Under the pieces are notes generated by a model. The model was given only the letters and a program-made list of their open reading frames with translations, made no database searches and was not told the DNA's origin. Below, one piece after another: positions 27,268 to 35,732 of a stretch of 64,000 nt of DNA (within the stretch, counting starts at the first letter, position 1; each line of letters starts with the position of its first letter). Source of the stretch: Bradyrhizobium sp. C9 (GTDB taxonomy: Bacteria; Pseudomonadota; Alphaproteobacteria; Rhizobiales; Xanthobacteraceae); contig NZ_NWTG01000015.1 of NCBI RefSeq assembly GCF_002532045.1, positions 62,001 to 126,000 on the forward strand, given 5' to 3'. The translations under genes and the position numbers were made by a program.

Positions 27268-27483
27268 ATGGGAAGAAAAATGGACCGAAACCTTGTGATC
27301 CTGAATGTGAGTGCTTCGGAGACGATGTTGCGTTCCGACGGACATGCTGCCATTCGGCTAGAGACTAAGGAGATGGGCCCCATCGCCTTCGAGGTGAACC
27401 TTCAAGCCATTGCCGCGCTTCGTCGGCACTTGGCGCGGGCAGAAATGCACATTCTTCAGAGCCAGAATCAGACCAAAAACTGA
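27268..27483 (+). CDS. small hypothetical protein, 71 aa
   Basis: ATG at 27268 is preceded by AGGGGGTCG. The product reads as a beta-sheet domain followed by a helix (RLETKEMGPIAFEVNLQAI, then AALRRHLARAEM). I recall related short proteins in Bradyrhizobium, without function. It sits inside the broken TctC gene on the opposite strand, so it probably arrived by insertion. Confidence 0.55.
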   Translation: MGRKMDRNLVILNVSASETMLRSDGHAAIRLETKEMGPIAFEVNLQAIAALRRHLARAEMHILQSQNQTKN

Positions 27484-27489
27484 CTATCT

Positions 27490-27932
27490 CAGTGGCCTGT
27501 ACGGCACGGCGAAGTATGGGCCGGTGACAGCTGGCGCCGTTAGCGCTCTCTAACGCGATATGGGAGACTTGGGTCGTTCCGCTCAGGATCGCCTGGATGG
27601 CTGGACCGTCGCTCAGGACCGTACGTGCGTCATCGAGATATTGAACAGCTCGCTGGCGAAATGTGGCGTCGATAGGTAATTGGCGCGAAGTCTCTGACCA
27701 GATCGCACGGGATATTGGCGTACGGATCAGGATTGACGACATAAGCGCTCGATGGGATCAGGAGTGTATAGTCGTCGAGTCGGCGCGCGTGCCGCAATGC
27801 CGATCCGTTCTCGACCACACTGGTGCCGCCGAGCGCCTCTCCGAGATGAGCACGGAGGATGCGGGCCATGATGTCGGTCGGTCCACCCGGCGCGAACGGC
27901 ACGATGATCTTGATCGGATGTGCTGGGTGGCT
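27490..27932 (-). pseudogene. TctC/Bug binding protein, N-terminal and middle fragment, frameshifted
   Basis: The frame from 27932 to about 27675 encodes HPIKIIVPFAPGGPTDIMAR, then YTLLIPSSAYVVNP and RDFAPITY, typical of TctC proteins. After a frameshift the similarity resumes (SELFNISMTHV, then GPAIQAILSGTTQVSHIAL), giving at least two frameshifts before it fades near 27490. The signal peptide is missing because the 5' end is replaced exactly by tRNA-Gly sequence at 27933. Confidence 0.75.
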
Positions 27933-27971
27933 GGCAGCCTTCCAAGCTGAATACGAGGGTTCGATTCCCCT
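27933..27971 (+). tRNA. tRNA-Gly(UCC) 3'-half remnant (probable recombination scar)
   Basis: GCAGCCTTCCAAGCTG contains an anticodon arm with the UCC anticodon in a CTTCCAA loop. AATAC and a T-arm GAGGG-TTCGATT-CCCCT follow at the correct spacing (one stem mismatch). D-arm and acceptor stem are absent, so it is not a working tRNA. It lies exactly between two unrelated gene fragments on the minus strand, as expected for an attachment site left by an integrase. Confidence 0.7.
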
Positions 27972-28043
27972 CAGCAGATCGATTGGCCTCAGATCGCCTA
28001 ACCGATCATCCGCGTGGGTTAGAAAGTTGAGTAGAACCCATAG
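27963..28043 (-). pseudogene. Xre/MbcA/ParS (DUF2384) antitoxin, C-terminal fragment
   Basis: The minus-strand frame reads LWVLLNFLTHADDRLGDLRP then IDLLRG. It aligns with PWTVLNFLAQPDDRLGGRKP/IDLLREG near the end of the intact antitoxin at 34012. The similarity stops where the tRNA-Gly remnant begins. The frame fuses through the tRNA into the TctC fragment, giving a chimeric ORF from 28067 to 27630 that is unlikely to be functional. Confidence 0.65.
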
Positions 28044-28069
28044 ACGATTGTTATCGCTCGATGGCAATC

Positions 28070-28445
28070 GAAGGCTTGGCTTTCCATTTCCGTTGCCGTG
28101 GGCATTTTGTAGCCCATTTCTCGATGACTTGATTGGCGATGAGAGGAAATTCCGAGGGCTCGACGCGCGAGCAGGGCGAGCTTTTCTGGCGATTGGTGGG
28201 TGAGAGGACTCCAGAGGCGGCCATAGCGGCGACGCTGAACAAGACTTGTTAGGATCTCAGACGGCGCCTGGGCTTGCCGGCAAAATGGTTTAAGTCGGCG
28301 AAGACCACAGGCTCTGCCTGGGCCATCGATTGCTTAGTGCAAGGAGTCGACAACGATGAGAAAAGGTCTCGATGCCGTGCTCGAAATCCGGAACAAACTC
28401 CCAAACGGATAGTTACCCCGTTTGTCCGCAATCGGGGAACCGGTC
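28070..28445. other. intergenic, no supported gene
   Basis: Short ORFs on both strands lack ribosome sites and recognisable products. A 17-codon frame at 28356 follows AAGGAG but ends at TAG before the next gene; I do not call it. Confidence 0.4.
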
Positions 28446-28874
28446 ATGACCGAACCTTCAATGTCAGCCGATACACAGCCGCGATCGGTGCTGTCGCTTC
28501 TCGCCGCTATTCTTGCCCTCGTCGTTGCCAGCGGTGCGCTTTGGATGAGTTACGGCAACACTAGAAAGCTGGCCACTTGGCAAGAGCATGCCGCAATAGC
28601 GCCACCTCCGGATCCATCGATTGAACAGATGAAGCAAACCTTAGCGTCCCTACAGCAAGCTGTGCAGGGGATTCAAGCCGACCAACAAAGGCAGGCTGAG
28701 CGGGTCGGCGACATTCAACAGAAGACTTCAGCACAGCAGGGCGAGCAGAAGCTAATTTCTGATCAGATAGGCGCGCTAAGCGCGCGAGTTAACTCGCTGG
28801 AGTCGGCAAGGGCGGAAAGCCCGGGTCCCGCGCCACAGACGACTCCGGTCCCACAAAGGCGCACGAAGCGGTAG
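28446..28874 (+). CDS. membrane-anchored coiled-coil protein, 142 aa
   Basis: ATG at 28446 follows GGGGAACCGGTC. One membrane helix (VLSLLAAILALVVASGALWM, about residues 15-34) is followed by a long glutamine-rich heptad region (EQMKQTLASLQQAVQGIQAD onward, about residues 60-125) and a proline-rich tail. It would form a periplasmic coiled coil. No specific function is recognised. Confidence 0.65.
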   Translation: MTEPSMSADTQPRSVLSLLAAILALVVASGALWMSYGNTRKLATWQEHAAIAPPPDPSIEQMKQTLASLQQAVQGIQADQQRQAERVGDIQQKTSAQQGEQKLISDQIGALSARVNSLESARAESPGPAPQTTPVPQRRTKR

Positions 28875-29083
28875 AGTAGGGGGCCGGAAACGTGCGAAAG
28901 CGCCGCAGCCGGAGTTGAAGCGGGGAACAAGCCCTCAACGGTCGCCTAAATAGAATTGATCAAGTGATCGCGTGGCGCCGCCGCCAATGCACTGCGGGTA
29001 CGCGACCACCTCAATTGCACGGAGTGGCAGTCCATTCTCCGTCGAACTCCGTTCGCCAACGGCGTAGTCCGTTCTCCACGCGG

Positions 29084-30583
29084 TCAAATCTTCTGATTGT
29101 ATTCGCCGACCTCGGGATGCGTGCGCAGCACGGAATCCATCGCCTCGAACATGTCGCGCATGCGCCGCTCGCTGACCGGGCTTTCCACCACGACCACGAG
29201 CTCCGGCTTGTTCGAGGACGCGCGCACCAGGCCCCAGCTGCCGTCCGCGACCGTGACGCGCACGCCGTTGACGGTGACGAGATCGCGGATGGTCTGGCCC
29301 GCGACCTGCGCGCCCTGCTGCTGCAAAGTCTCGAAGTGCTTCACCACGGCGTCGACCACGCCGTACTTCGCCTCGTCGGCACAATGCGGCGACATGGTCG
29401 GCGACGACCAGGTCTTCGGCAGCGCGTCCTTCAAATCGGCCATCGACTTGCCGGGGGCGCGGTCGAGCATCTCGCAGATCGCGATCGCCGACACCAGACC
29501 GTCGTCATAGCCGCGGCCGAACGGCTTGTTGAAGAAGAAGTGGCCGGACTTCTCGAAACCGGCGAGCGCGCCGAGCTCGTTGGTGCGGCGCTTCATGTAG
29601 GAATGCCCGGTCTTCCAGTAGACCGTGTTCGCGCCCTGCTTCTGCAACACCGGATCGGTCACGAACAGGCCGGTCGACTTCACGTCGACGACGAATTGCG
29701 CATTGGCATTGATCGCCGACATGTCGCGCGCCAGCATGACGCCGACCTTGTCGGCAAAGATCTCCTCGCCGGTGTTGTCGACCACGCCACAGCGGTCGCC
29801 GTCGCCATCGAAGCCGAGGCCGACATCGGCCTTGTGCGCCAGCACGGCATCGCGGATCGCGTGCAGCATCTCCATGTCTTCGGGATTCGGATCGTATTTC
29901 GGGAAGGTGTGATCGAGCTCGGTGTCAAGCGGGATCACCTCGCACCCGATCGCCTCCAGCACCTGCGGCGCGAACGCGCCCGCGGTACCGTTGCCGCAGG
30001 CCGCCACCACCTTCAGCTTGCGCGTCAGCTTCGGCCGGTTGGTGAGGTCGGCGATGTAGCGCGCCGGGTAGTTCTCATGAAACTGGTAGGAGCCGCCGGC
30101 CTTGTTGTCGAACGCGGCGCTGAGCACGATCTCCTTCAGCCGCGTCATCTCGTCGGGGCCGAAAGTGAGCGGACGGTTGGCGCCCATCTTGACTCCGGTC
30201 CAACCATTGTCGTTGTGCGAGGCGGTGACCATCGCAACGCAGGGCACGTCGAGATCGAACTGCGCGAAGTAGGCCATCGGCGTCACCGCGAGCCCGATGT
30301 CGTGCACCTTGCAGCCCGCCGTCATCAAGCCGGAGATCAGCGCGTATTTGATCGAGGCGGAATAGCCGCGGAAATCGTGCCCTGTGACGATCTCCTGTTT
30401 GACGCCGAGCTCCGCGATCAGCGCGCCGAGCCCTATGCCCAGCGCCTGCACGCCCATCAAATTGATCTCCTTGTTGAACAGCCAGCGCGCGTCGTATTCG
30501 CGAAACCCGGTCGGCTTCACCATCGGCTCGGATTCGAAGGCATAGGTGTTCGGGACCAGCGCGGATTTCGGCTTGGGAAACAT
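29084..30583 (-). CDS. phosphomannomutase/phosphoglucomutase
   Basis: This 499-residue alpha-D-phosphohexomutase shows the phosphoserine loop TASHNDNGWTG (Ser 122), the magnesium loop DGDGDRCG (about 259-266), the sugar-specificity loop GFEKSGHFFF and a C-terminal phosphate-binding domain (VRASSNKPELVVVVES). It interconverts hexose 1- and 6-phosphates for polysaccharide or LPS precursors. The start is ATG at 30583 with AAGGCC upstream. The family here lacks the AlgC GEMSGH wording but has the same layout. A Wzz-like gene lies 1.3 kb away on the same strand. Confidence 0.9.
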   Translation of the reverse strand: MFPKPKSALVPNTYAFESEPMVKPTGFREYDARWLFNKEINLMGVQALGIGLGALIAELGVKQEIVTGHDFRGYSASIKYALISGLMTAGCKVHDIGLAVTPMAYFAQFDLDVPCVAMVTASHNDNGWTGVKMGANRPLTFGPDEMTRLKEIVLSAAFDNKAGGSYQFHENYPARYIADLTNRPKLTRKLKVVAACGNGTAGAFAPQVLEAIGCEVIPLDTELDHTFPKYDPNPEDMEMLHAIRDAVLAHKADVGLGFDGDGDRCGVVDNTGEEIFADKVGVMLARDMSAINANAQFVVDVKSTGLFVTDPVLQKQGANTVYWKTGHSYMKRRTNELGALAGFEKSGHFFFNKPFGRGYDDGLVSAIAICEMLDRAPGKSMADLKDALPKTWSSPTMSPHCADEAKYGVVDAVVKHFETLQQQGAQVAGQTIRDLVTVNGVRVTVADGSWGLVRASSNKPELVVVVESPVSERRMRDMFEAMDSVLRTHPEVGEYNQKI

Positions 30584-30828
30584 GGGTCGGCCTTATGGTC
30601 GCATGCAGAAAGACATCCCCGCAGCCTTTAGCGAATGCGCAGGCCGCGCGAAAGGTGGGACTGCGGCTGGTGGCCGACAATTGCGGCGGAAATGGCCGGC
30701 GACACGGTCGCCGGCCACATGCCCGTGAGGCTAGCCGAAACCCTCGATTAACTGCGCGACAACCAGGTCCGACGAAGCGCTGCCGACGGACATAATTGGT
30801 CCGCAATGATCCCCGAAACGGCCGTCGC

Positions 30829-31125
30829 ATGTATGTTGCGTACCTTCATAAGCTGCGCGCGGGGTTTGCCGCAGCGGCGTTTTTGTTGAGCCTGTCGCTT
30901 TGCGGCTGCGCGACCTCCACTGGTTCATCGCCGATGGATGCTCGAGCTGAAATGCCCGCGCGGGTTAAACCAGGCACCTATCTCCCGGTCGAAGATTTGC
31001 CGCCGCCACGCAAAAATCCCGCCATGACGGCTGAACAACGATCGAAGCTTCAGGGGGAATTGACGGCCGCACGTGACCGCCAAGGGGCGGCTGCCAAAGC
31101 CCAGGGCGGGCCGATCCGCGACTGA
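30829..31125 (+). CDS. small lipoprotein, 98 aa
   Basis: A signal peptide with lipobox (AAAAFLLSLSLCGCATS) is cleaved before the Cys of L-C-G-C, followed by a proline-rich segment and a helical end (MTAEQRSKLQGELTAARDRQ). The start at 30829 gives a normal-length signal; TTG at 30796 is possible. Homologues of this 'TYLPVEDLPPPR' type are short rhizobial lipoproteins of unknown role. Confidence 0.65.
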   Translation: MYVAYLHKLRAGFAAAAFLLSLSLCGCATSTGSSPMDARAEMPARVKPGTYLPVEDLPPPRKNPAMTAEQRSKLQGELTAARDRQGAAAKAQGGPIRD

Positions 31126-31159
31126 CGATCGCATCACAGACATTAGGGCAGAGGCGGGG

Positions 31160-31267
31160 CTATTGGCCCCTGCGCTCGGCACGAGCATCGAAATAGGCTA
31201 TGACGGCTATTGTGACCGCCACAGCCAAGACGCCAATACACCCCGCAATCACAAACATCATTGCCAT
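31160..31267 (-). CDS. possible 35-aa single-helix membrane peptide
   Basis: The frame reads MAMMFVIAGCIGVLAVAVTI then AVIAYFDARAERRGQ: one membrane helix and a basic tail, an arrangement common for real membrane micropeptides. There is no strong ribosome site, so this is tentative. Confidence 0.4.
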   Translation of the reverse strand: MAMMFVIAGCIGVLAVAVTIAVIAYFDARAERRGQ

Positions 31268-31371
31268 CGTAGGGTCAGTATTCCTACGGATAACGGCGCC
31301 GGCAATTCACGAATAATCAGTTCGAGCGCAAGCCTTCAAATTCCATGGACCGTGTGGCTCCAACGGCACGG

Positions 31372-31385
31372 TTTTACCGGTAAAA
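31372..31385. promoter_or_regulatory. perfect 14-bp palindrome
   Basis: TTTTACCGGTAAAA is fully self-complementary and is followed by ATGATGTTAACCC. It lies 45 bp before the candidate start at 31430 and could be an operator. Confidence 0.4.
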
Positions 31386-31429
31386 TGATGTTAACCCAGC
31401 CCGATCTATTATCACGGCTGGAGCGCATC

Positions 31430-31624
31430 ATGTCGGGATCCGACGTTTGGAGTGGAACCGAGAGACCGTCCGGTGAGTGGCCTCGCGCGCGCGATGAGCA
31501 GCGGTTCGACGGCTATCACCGGTTCGACGGCGGCTTCTCGCGGCCGCCGCAGAGTTCAAAAAACGTGATATTGGACCGGGACAACCCGCCCGTTCGGCGA
31601 TCCAGTCAGCGGCCGGGCGGTTGA
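31430..31624 (+). CDS. small hypothetical protein, 64 aa
   Basis: ATG at 31430 lies 6 bp after GGAG. The product is polar and arginine-rich (RPSGEWPRARDEQRFDGYHR) and looks disordered. An in-frame ATG at 31385 inside a palindrome would add 15 residues. No family recognised. Confidence 0.4.
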   Translation: MSGSDVWSGTERPSGEWPRARDEQRFDGYHRFDGGFSRPPQSSKNVILDRDNPPVRRSSQRPGG

Positions 31625-31917
31625 GAGGCGGACAAGAAGAGCGCGCGTTTTTTGAGATAGCCTAACTAGGTCATGCGCTTATCGTTGTAATGTGCTTGAT
31701 CGGCCCTCGGCGCCCCTTAGCAACGCCATGTGAGGCCTCGGCGCATCAATCCCCCGCGCCGGGGCCTTTTGGTTGGCAATGCTCCGTCGGGCACTGAGGC
31801 GACACACTGCGACGCGGTTTCGATCGCAGTGATGCGTCGAAGGAGCCGCGACGATCGAGAGGGTGATGCAAAGACCAATTTGCACCTGACCAGGAAGCCG
31901 CGGTTCTGCTGCTGGTC
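31625..31917. other. intergenic, nothing recognised
   Basis: Overlapping short frames on both strands without ribosome sites; no repeat or RNA signal seen. Confidence 0.4.
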
Positions 31918-32769
31918 TCACTCAACTGCAGCTTGGCGCCATTTAATCGAGTGTCGGAACCAAAAAAACATCAAGAGCAAAATTTCTGCGGCGATCGCTG
32001 CGAGCAGGCCCCAGCGAGCGGCATGAGTTGGGTTAGGGGCGTCGGGCAGGTTCGGTGGGCTAAACACAGCATCCTGCGAGGCTCCTAGCGTTTGCAGTTT
32101 TAGCTGCTCAATTCGTTTATTGGCCTGGTCGATCTTGGTGATAAGAGCGATGGCCGGGGTCAAGGCATCTTCGGAAAGCGTGTTCTCGGCGTGCAGCACT
32201 GGTGGCGACGCCTTCTTGATGACGTCGAGCAAGGCCGACATCTGCGGAATCAATTGCTCCGTTCGCGCAATCTCGTCGTTCAGTGCCTTCAGTTTAATCG
32301 GTGGTGGGATTGTCGCCTCAATCCAGGCCGCTATGAACGCAGCATTGATGGCTTGCGCCATCGTCGGATCGGCATTGGTTACGCTCAGACGAAACAGTGG
32401 CGATGTTCGAGGGTTTTCTTTTTGCGCGACTGAGATCGACCGGTTGCTATCGAGTGCGCGGCGACGATCCTCGGCGGTGGCGCCGTCGACCTTGAATTTG
32501 GTGAGTAGCTGATCGAGCACGGGGACAGTGCTCATGATGGCGTCGGCTGCGCGTGCCGAGTTCTCATCAAGCCGTAAATAGGCCACGCTAGTATATTCCT
32601 TGGTTCGGAAGCTCGCGTAAGCTGCAACTACGGTGCCTGCAATGAGTGGCGCCACGATCAATGCGACAACGTTCTTGCGAACTACCGCAAAGATTTCTCG
32701 GATGATAAGAACTGCTGCTGAGGAATTGGCTTCAGAAAACTGCGATTCTTGAAAATTGCTCGACGTCAC
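31918..32769 (-). CDS. Wzz-like polysaccharide chain-length/co-polymerase protein
   Basis: This 283-residue protein has two membrane helices, near residues 35-55 (VVALIVAPLIAGTVVAAYAS) and near 250-270 (ARWGLLAAIAAEILLLMFFW), enclosing a helical periplasmic domain. This is the Wzz topology. The N-terminal 'REIFAVVRKNVVALIVAPLI' and 'EYTSVAYLRLDE' fit Wzz. No C-terminal tyrosine-kinase domain is present. GTG start with GGAGGGGAGG upstream. It stands alone, away from glycosyltransferases, although a phosphohexomutase is nearby. Confidence 0.75.
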   Translation of the reverse strand: MTSSNFQESQFSEANSSAAVLIIREIFAVVRKNVVALIVAPLIAGTVVAAYASFRTKEYTSVAYLRLDENSARAADAIMSTVPVLDQLLTKFKVDGATAEDRRRALDSNRSISVAQKENPRTSPLFRLSVTNADPTMAQAINAAFIAAWIEATIPPPIKLKALNDEIARTEQLIPQMSALLDVIKKASPPVLHAENTLSEDALTPAIALITKIDQANKRIEQLKLQTLGASQDAVFSPPNLPDAPNPTHAARWGLLAAIAAEILLLMFFWFRHSIKWRQAAVE

Positions 32770-33424
32770 TTCGTCCTCCCCTCCTTTTTAGTCTAACCCA
32801 AAGGAACTCGTGCCCGAACATGGTTAGTCGTGGAGGCTCGTCGGAAATCACCCGCTGGGAAGAAACTGTTTCTTTGATCTAAAGTTCCGCGAGGATCGAT
32901 CGCCGGCCGGCGTTGTCATCTCAAGCTGAGTCCGGTGCCTTAACGTCGGGCTCTTCTTGATGCCTCACAGGTATCCGCGGCGATCTCATCGCGCTGGCAG
33001 GCGTCATACTCGGCATGGAACTGCCACATCTGGCGCGAACTGTCGGGTTACCGCAGGCGGTATTTCGAGTGGCTTTCGGGTGATGGGCATCGCCGAGAGA
33101 TGGGTATTAAGGACTTACGAGTTCCATATAGACCAATTGCCGCATTGTTTCTCGAAGGCTAATTCGCTGAAAATCTCGATTACGCAGCGGAATGCTACAA
33201 CGGATGCGGAACTACAGCACCAGCGTTGGGTAGGGACGTTGGTGCTTTTTATGCGAACGAGTGTTTTGCCTGCTTGCGTCATCTGCGGAATCGGCGAGAG
33301 CCCTAGCAACTTTTGGGGGCCAGGGAGGCAGTTGTCGGGGCCCTCTATGCGGCTGGTCCAACGCCAGCCCACTCGCAATTGAAAGGCTGCCAGCTTTAGG
33401 TCCAGAGCGTCCCTATTTCTGAGG
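32770..33424. other. intergenic stretch with an orphan terminator
   Basis: A good terminator lies at 33216-33250 on the plus strand with no recognisable gene before it. The 141-codon plus ORF across it has no ribosome site and unusual composition. Possible decayed coding DNA or an uncharacterised small RNA; I cannot decide. Confidence 0.4.
33216..33250 (+). terminator. Rho-independent terminator without an assigned gene
   Basis: AGCACCAGCGT pairs with ACGTTGGTGCT (one G·T pair) around the loop TGGGTAGGG, followed by a run of five T. Confidence 0.65.
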
Positions 33425-34015
33425 CTAGCCGGGTGCGAGTCCGACCCTATATCGCTGCGCAAGGCGCCAGAACCAGTCTTGGTCGAGGTTGGTCTGCCGA
33501 TCAATTTCTCTGACCGAGCTGCGTGCGCGATCGAACAGCGCGTAGCAAAGGCCTTCGTCGTCGTGGCGGGCGTAATAGGCGATGCCGTCGGGATTGAGCG
33601 GATGGCTGAAAAGCGCCTTCGACCAGGCCTGCGGCACGTCGTAAGGCAGTCCGCCATGCACCACCTCGGCGGTCGCGCCGAGAATAGCGAGCGAGGGCCC
33701 GGCCAGTCTGATCAGCGAAAGGTCCGCTGTGATCTCCAGACGAGCATAGGCCTTGAGGCGGAGCAGGCTGGTATCAAGCAGCGTCCGGCCGGGCACGCGG
33801 AGGAACGTTTCTGCGAAGGCGCCAAAGGGCTCCCGGGCCGCATAGAGAACGCCATAGCTGCCGTCGGGAGCGTTCAGCCGGCCGAGACGCGAGGTGTCGA
33901 AGAAGATCGGATCGTACGCGGCGGTGTAGAACCGGTGAACGACCGTACCCGCCCGCAGCCGGACCAGGCGGGGACGGCGGCGGTCGAGATCGTCCGGCGG
34001 CAGTGGAGCGGTCAC
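33425..34015 (-). CDS. RES-domain toxin
   Basis: This 196-residue RES domain covers the whole protein. The conserved Arg-containing N-terminus (VRLRAGTVVHRFY), the RLGRLNAPDGSYGVLYAA core and the AETFLR glutamate are visible, as is a later Ser-rich helix region. RES toxins deplete NAD+. The gene overlaps its antitoxin by 4 bp (34012-34015), the usual antitoxin-first order. Confidence 0.88.
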   Translation of the reverse strand: MTAPLPPDDLDRRRPRLVRLRAGTVVHRFYTAAYDPIFFDTSRLGRLNAPDGSYGVLYAAREPFGAFAETFLRVPGRTLLDTSLLRLKAYARLEITADLSLIRLAGPSLAILGATAEVVHGGLPYDVPQAWSKALFSHPLNPDGIAYYARHDDEGLCYALFDRARSSVREIDRQTNLDQDWFWRLAQRYRVGLAPG

Positions 34016-34677
34016 GCGCCTTGCTGGGCCATACGCCGGGCGGCCTCGACCACAAGTTCAACCCTGCCTTCCCTGAGGAGGTCGATCGGCTTGCGGCCGC
34101 CCAGCCGGTCGTCAGGTTGGGCCAGGAAATTCAGAACGGTCCAGGGGTTGTTGGTCGGCAGCGCTTCCTGGACGGACTTCAGACCTTCGACGACGGTGCC
34201 GTCGGCGTTGAACTGAAGCGTCGGAAAGCTCCGGTGATTGCTCGGACCTGGCACCGCGAGGAGGCTGCCTTCCTGCACGCGCTTGTCGACAGCCTGCCGC
34301 GAGATGCCGCGCAGGAGCGTTCTGACCTGGTCCAAATCATAGGCGCCGCCGGATCGCCGAAGGTCCTCCTGCGCAATGCGGACACCTTCGAGAACCGCGA
34401 GCGCGCGGGCATCGGGTGCGAATGCGTCCTTGTTGACGACAGCGGCTTGCTTCGCTGCCTCGGAGAAGAACCGGAATGCTTGCCCCGCCAGATGCTTGTT
34501 CCGCTCACGCACCTTCTGCAGTGCGGTCGCGTTTTTGGAAACGATAGCGACTTGCGCGTCAGCGGGCAGCGCCAGGTTCTTCAAAGCGGCGGGCTTCTGC
34601 TTAAGTACCATCATTACGCCGTCCCCCCGGAGGGACAGATCCTCGGTACCGGATGGCTTAGACTGTGCCTTGGACAT
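34012..34677 (-). CDS. Xre/MbcA/ParS-family antitoxin
   Basis: At 221 residues this antitoxin is longer than a minimal one. The central part contains a helix-turn-helix-like 'LRGISRQAVDKRVQEGSLLA'. The C-terminus carries the DUF2384 toxin-binding helix bundle (LNFLAQPDDRLGGRKPIDLL). It neutralises the RES toxin and probably represses the operon through the palindrome at 34717-34734. A fragment of a related antitoxin lies at 27963. Confidence 0.85.
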   Translation of the reverse strand: MSKAQSKPSGTEDLSLRGDGVMMVLKQKPAALKNLALPADAQVAIVSKNATALQKVRERNKHLAGQAFRFFSEAAKQAAVVNKDAFAPDARALAVLEGVRIAQEDLRRSGGAYDLDQVRTLLRGISRQAVDKRVQEGSLLAVPGPSNHRSFPTLQFNADGTVVEGLKSVQEALPTNNPWTVLNFLAQPDDRLGGRKPIDLLREGRVELVVEAARRMAQQGA

Positions 34678-34695
34678 GAGCTGAACTCCGTCTTG

Positions 34696-34734
34696 AATAT
34701 CGGGACGTTGTGCAACTTTGTCAACTTTGACAAA
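34696..34734 (-). promoter_or_regulatory. autoregulatory promoter/operator of the RES-Xre pair
   Basis: On the minus strand TTGACA (34719-34724), 17 bp and GATATT (34696-34701) make a near-consensus promoter about 20 bp before the ATG. The -35 lies inside the 18-bp palindrome TTTGTCAA-CT-TTGACAAA (34717-34734), adjacent to a second half-palindrome GTTG-TG-CAAC. Repressor binding would mask the -35. Confidence 0.7.
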
Positions 34735-35732
34735 CCGTAGAAGAGGTATTTTGGTAGGGAAAATTGGGCCGAGGTGGTTTCGCCGGCACTCCCCGCGAAT
34801 CGTGCGGAGAAGAGTGCCCTAAATTAATCTCCCGATAGCTCGTGGCGCGAGATGGATGGCCGTTTGGGCAGTCCGTCGCGCAGCGATATTGCTTTCGACG
34901 CGCGCTTTCTCCGGCTGACCGATATGACCATCGACGTTGAAGCACAAACAGCCCTGGTTCGATTTTTGCACTCGCTGGGGCCGATCCGGGCGAGGCCGAA
35001 CCGGCAATCCAGTTCGATCATGCCGTTCACCTTCAATTGAGGAGCTTCCTCACTCACGCCGAGACTGCCGCAGCAGCGATCTTGCTTCGACGGGTTTGAT
35101 TGTGCCGGATCTCGCTGCCGACTGCTATTTTTATTCAAGTTGAATGCGATCCCGCTTTTCATCTCGCCGCGTTCGTTGCGAGCGTCGAGTGGGGGCGGAA
35201 AAATGTTTCCGGCAAAAATCTACGTCGGCGAGATCGCGGTCGTGTCCCGCGGCATCGAGCCGCCAATTGTTCGAACTCCAGTGTAAGCATTCGAGGATTG
35301 GTGGAAGCGGGTCGAATCTCTTAACGGCAGTAGGATTCGTCATATCGCCAGAATCCGTCAGATCCGAAGTTGTTCTAAAGGAAATGAGTTCGCATTGAGA
35401 CTCAACAAGCGGCTGACGCCGGTCATTTTCAGCAGCGTCGAAGACAAGCTTATACCGGAGCGCTAATCCTGCACGCTGTGCTCCACCCATCTTACGACTG
35501 TCTGGCTTGTGGATAGTCCGCGGCATGACGAGACAGGCGACGCGCAAAAATCGCGGACAACCTGGCGTGGCATGAAATCACCCGGAGTTTGGCAGGATAT
35601 CACCTTGCCGGACGCGGTCCGGATTCTAATGCTCCGAGCCTGGAGAGGAGACACCCCGAGCCCTGAATCTCTGCGGCGCAACGCACGCGGAAGAGCACGG
35701 CGATCAGCAAATGTCTCCGAGGGAGGAATCGG
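34735..35732. other. 1-kb stretch without a supported gene
   Basis: Several overlapping ORFs of 60-140 codons occur on both strands. None has a ribosome binding site with a recognisable product, and the base composition is less GC-rich than the flanks. It could be decayed accessory DNA. No repeat or RNA identified. Confidence 0.4.

Noticed and set aside
27630..28067. 145-codon minus ORF as a single gene
   Set aside because: It is a chimera of an antitoxin fragment, an antisense tRNA-Gly remnant and a TctC fragment, with frameshifts in the TctC part.
28964..30631. 555-codon plus ORF
   Set aside because: Antisense to the phosphomannomutase, which has all catalytic motifs; the plus frame is His/Arg/Leu-rich shadow sequence.
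32957..33382. 141-codon plus ORF
   Set aside because: No ribosome binding site, unusual composition and a terminator hairpin inside it; probably decayed or noncoding DNA.
34824..35162. 112-codon minus ORF in the 1-kb gap
   Set aside because: No ribosome site, no recognisable family, overlapped by several other short frames.
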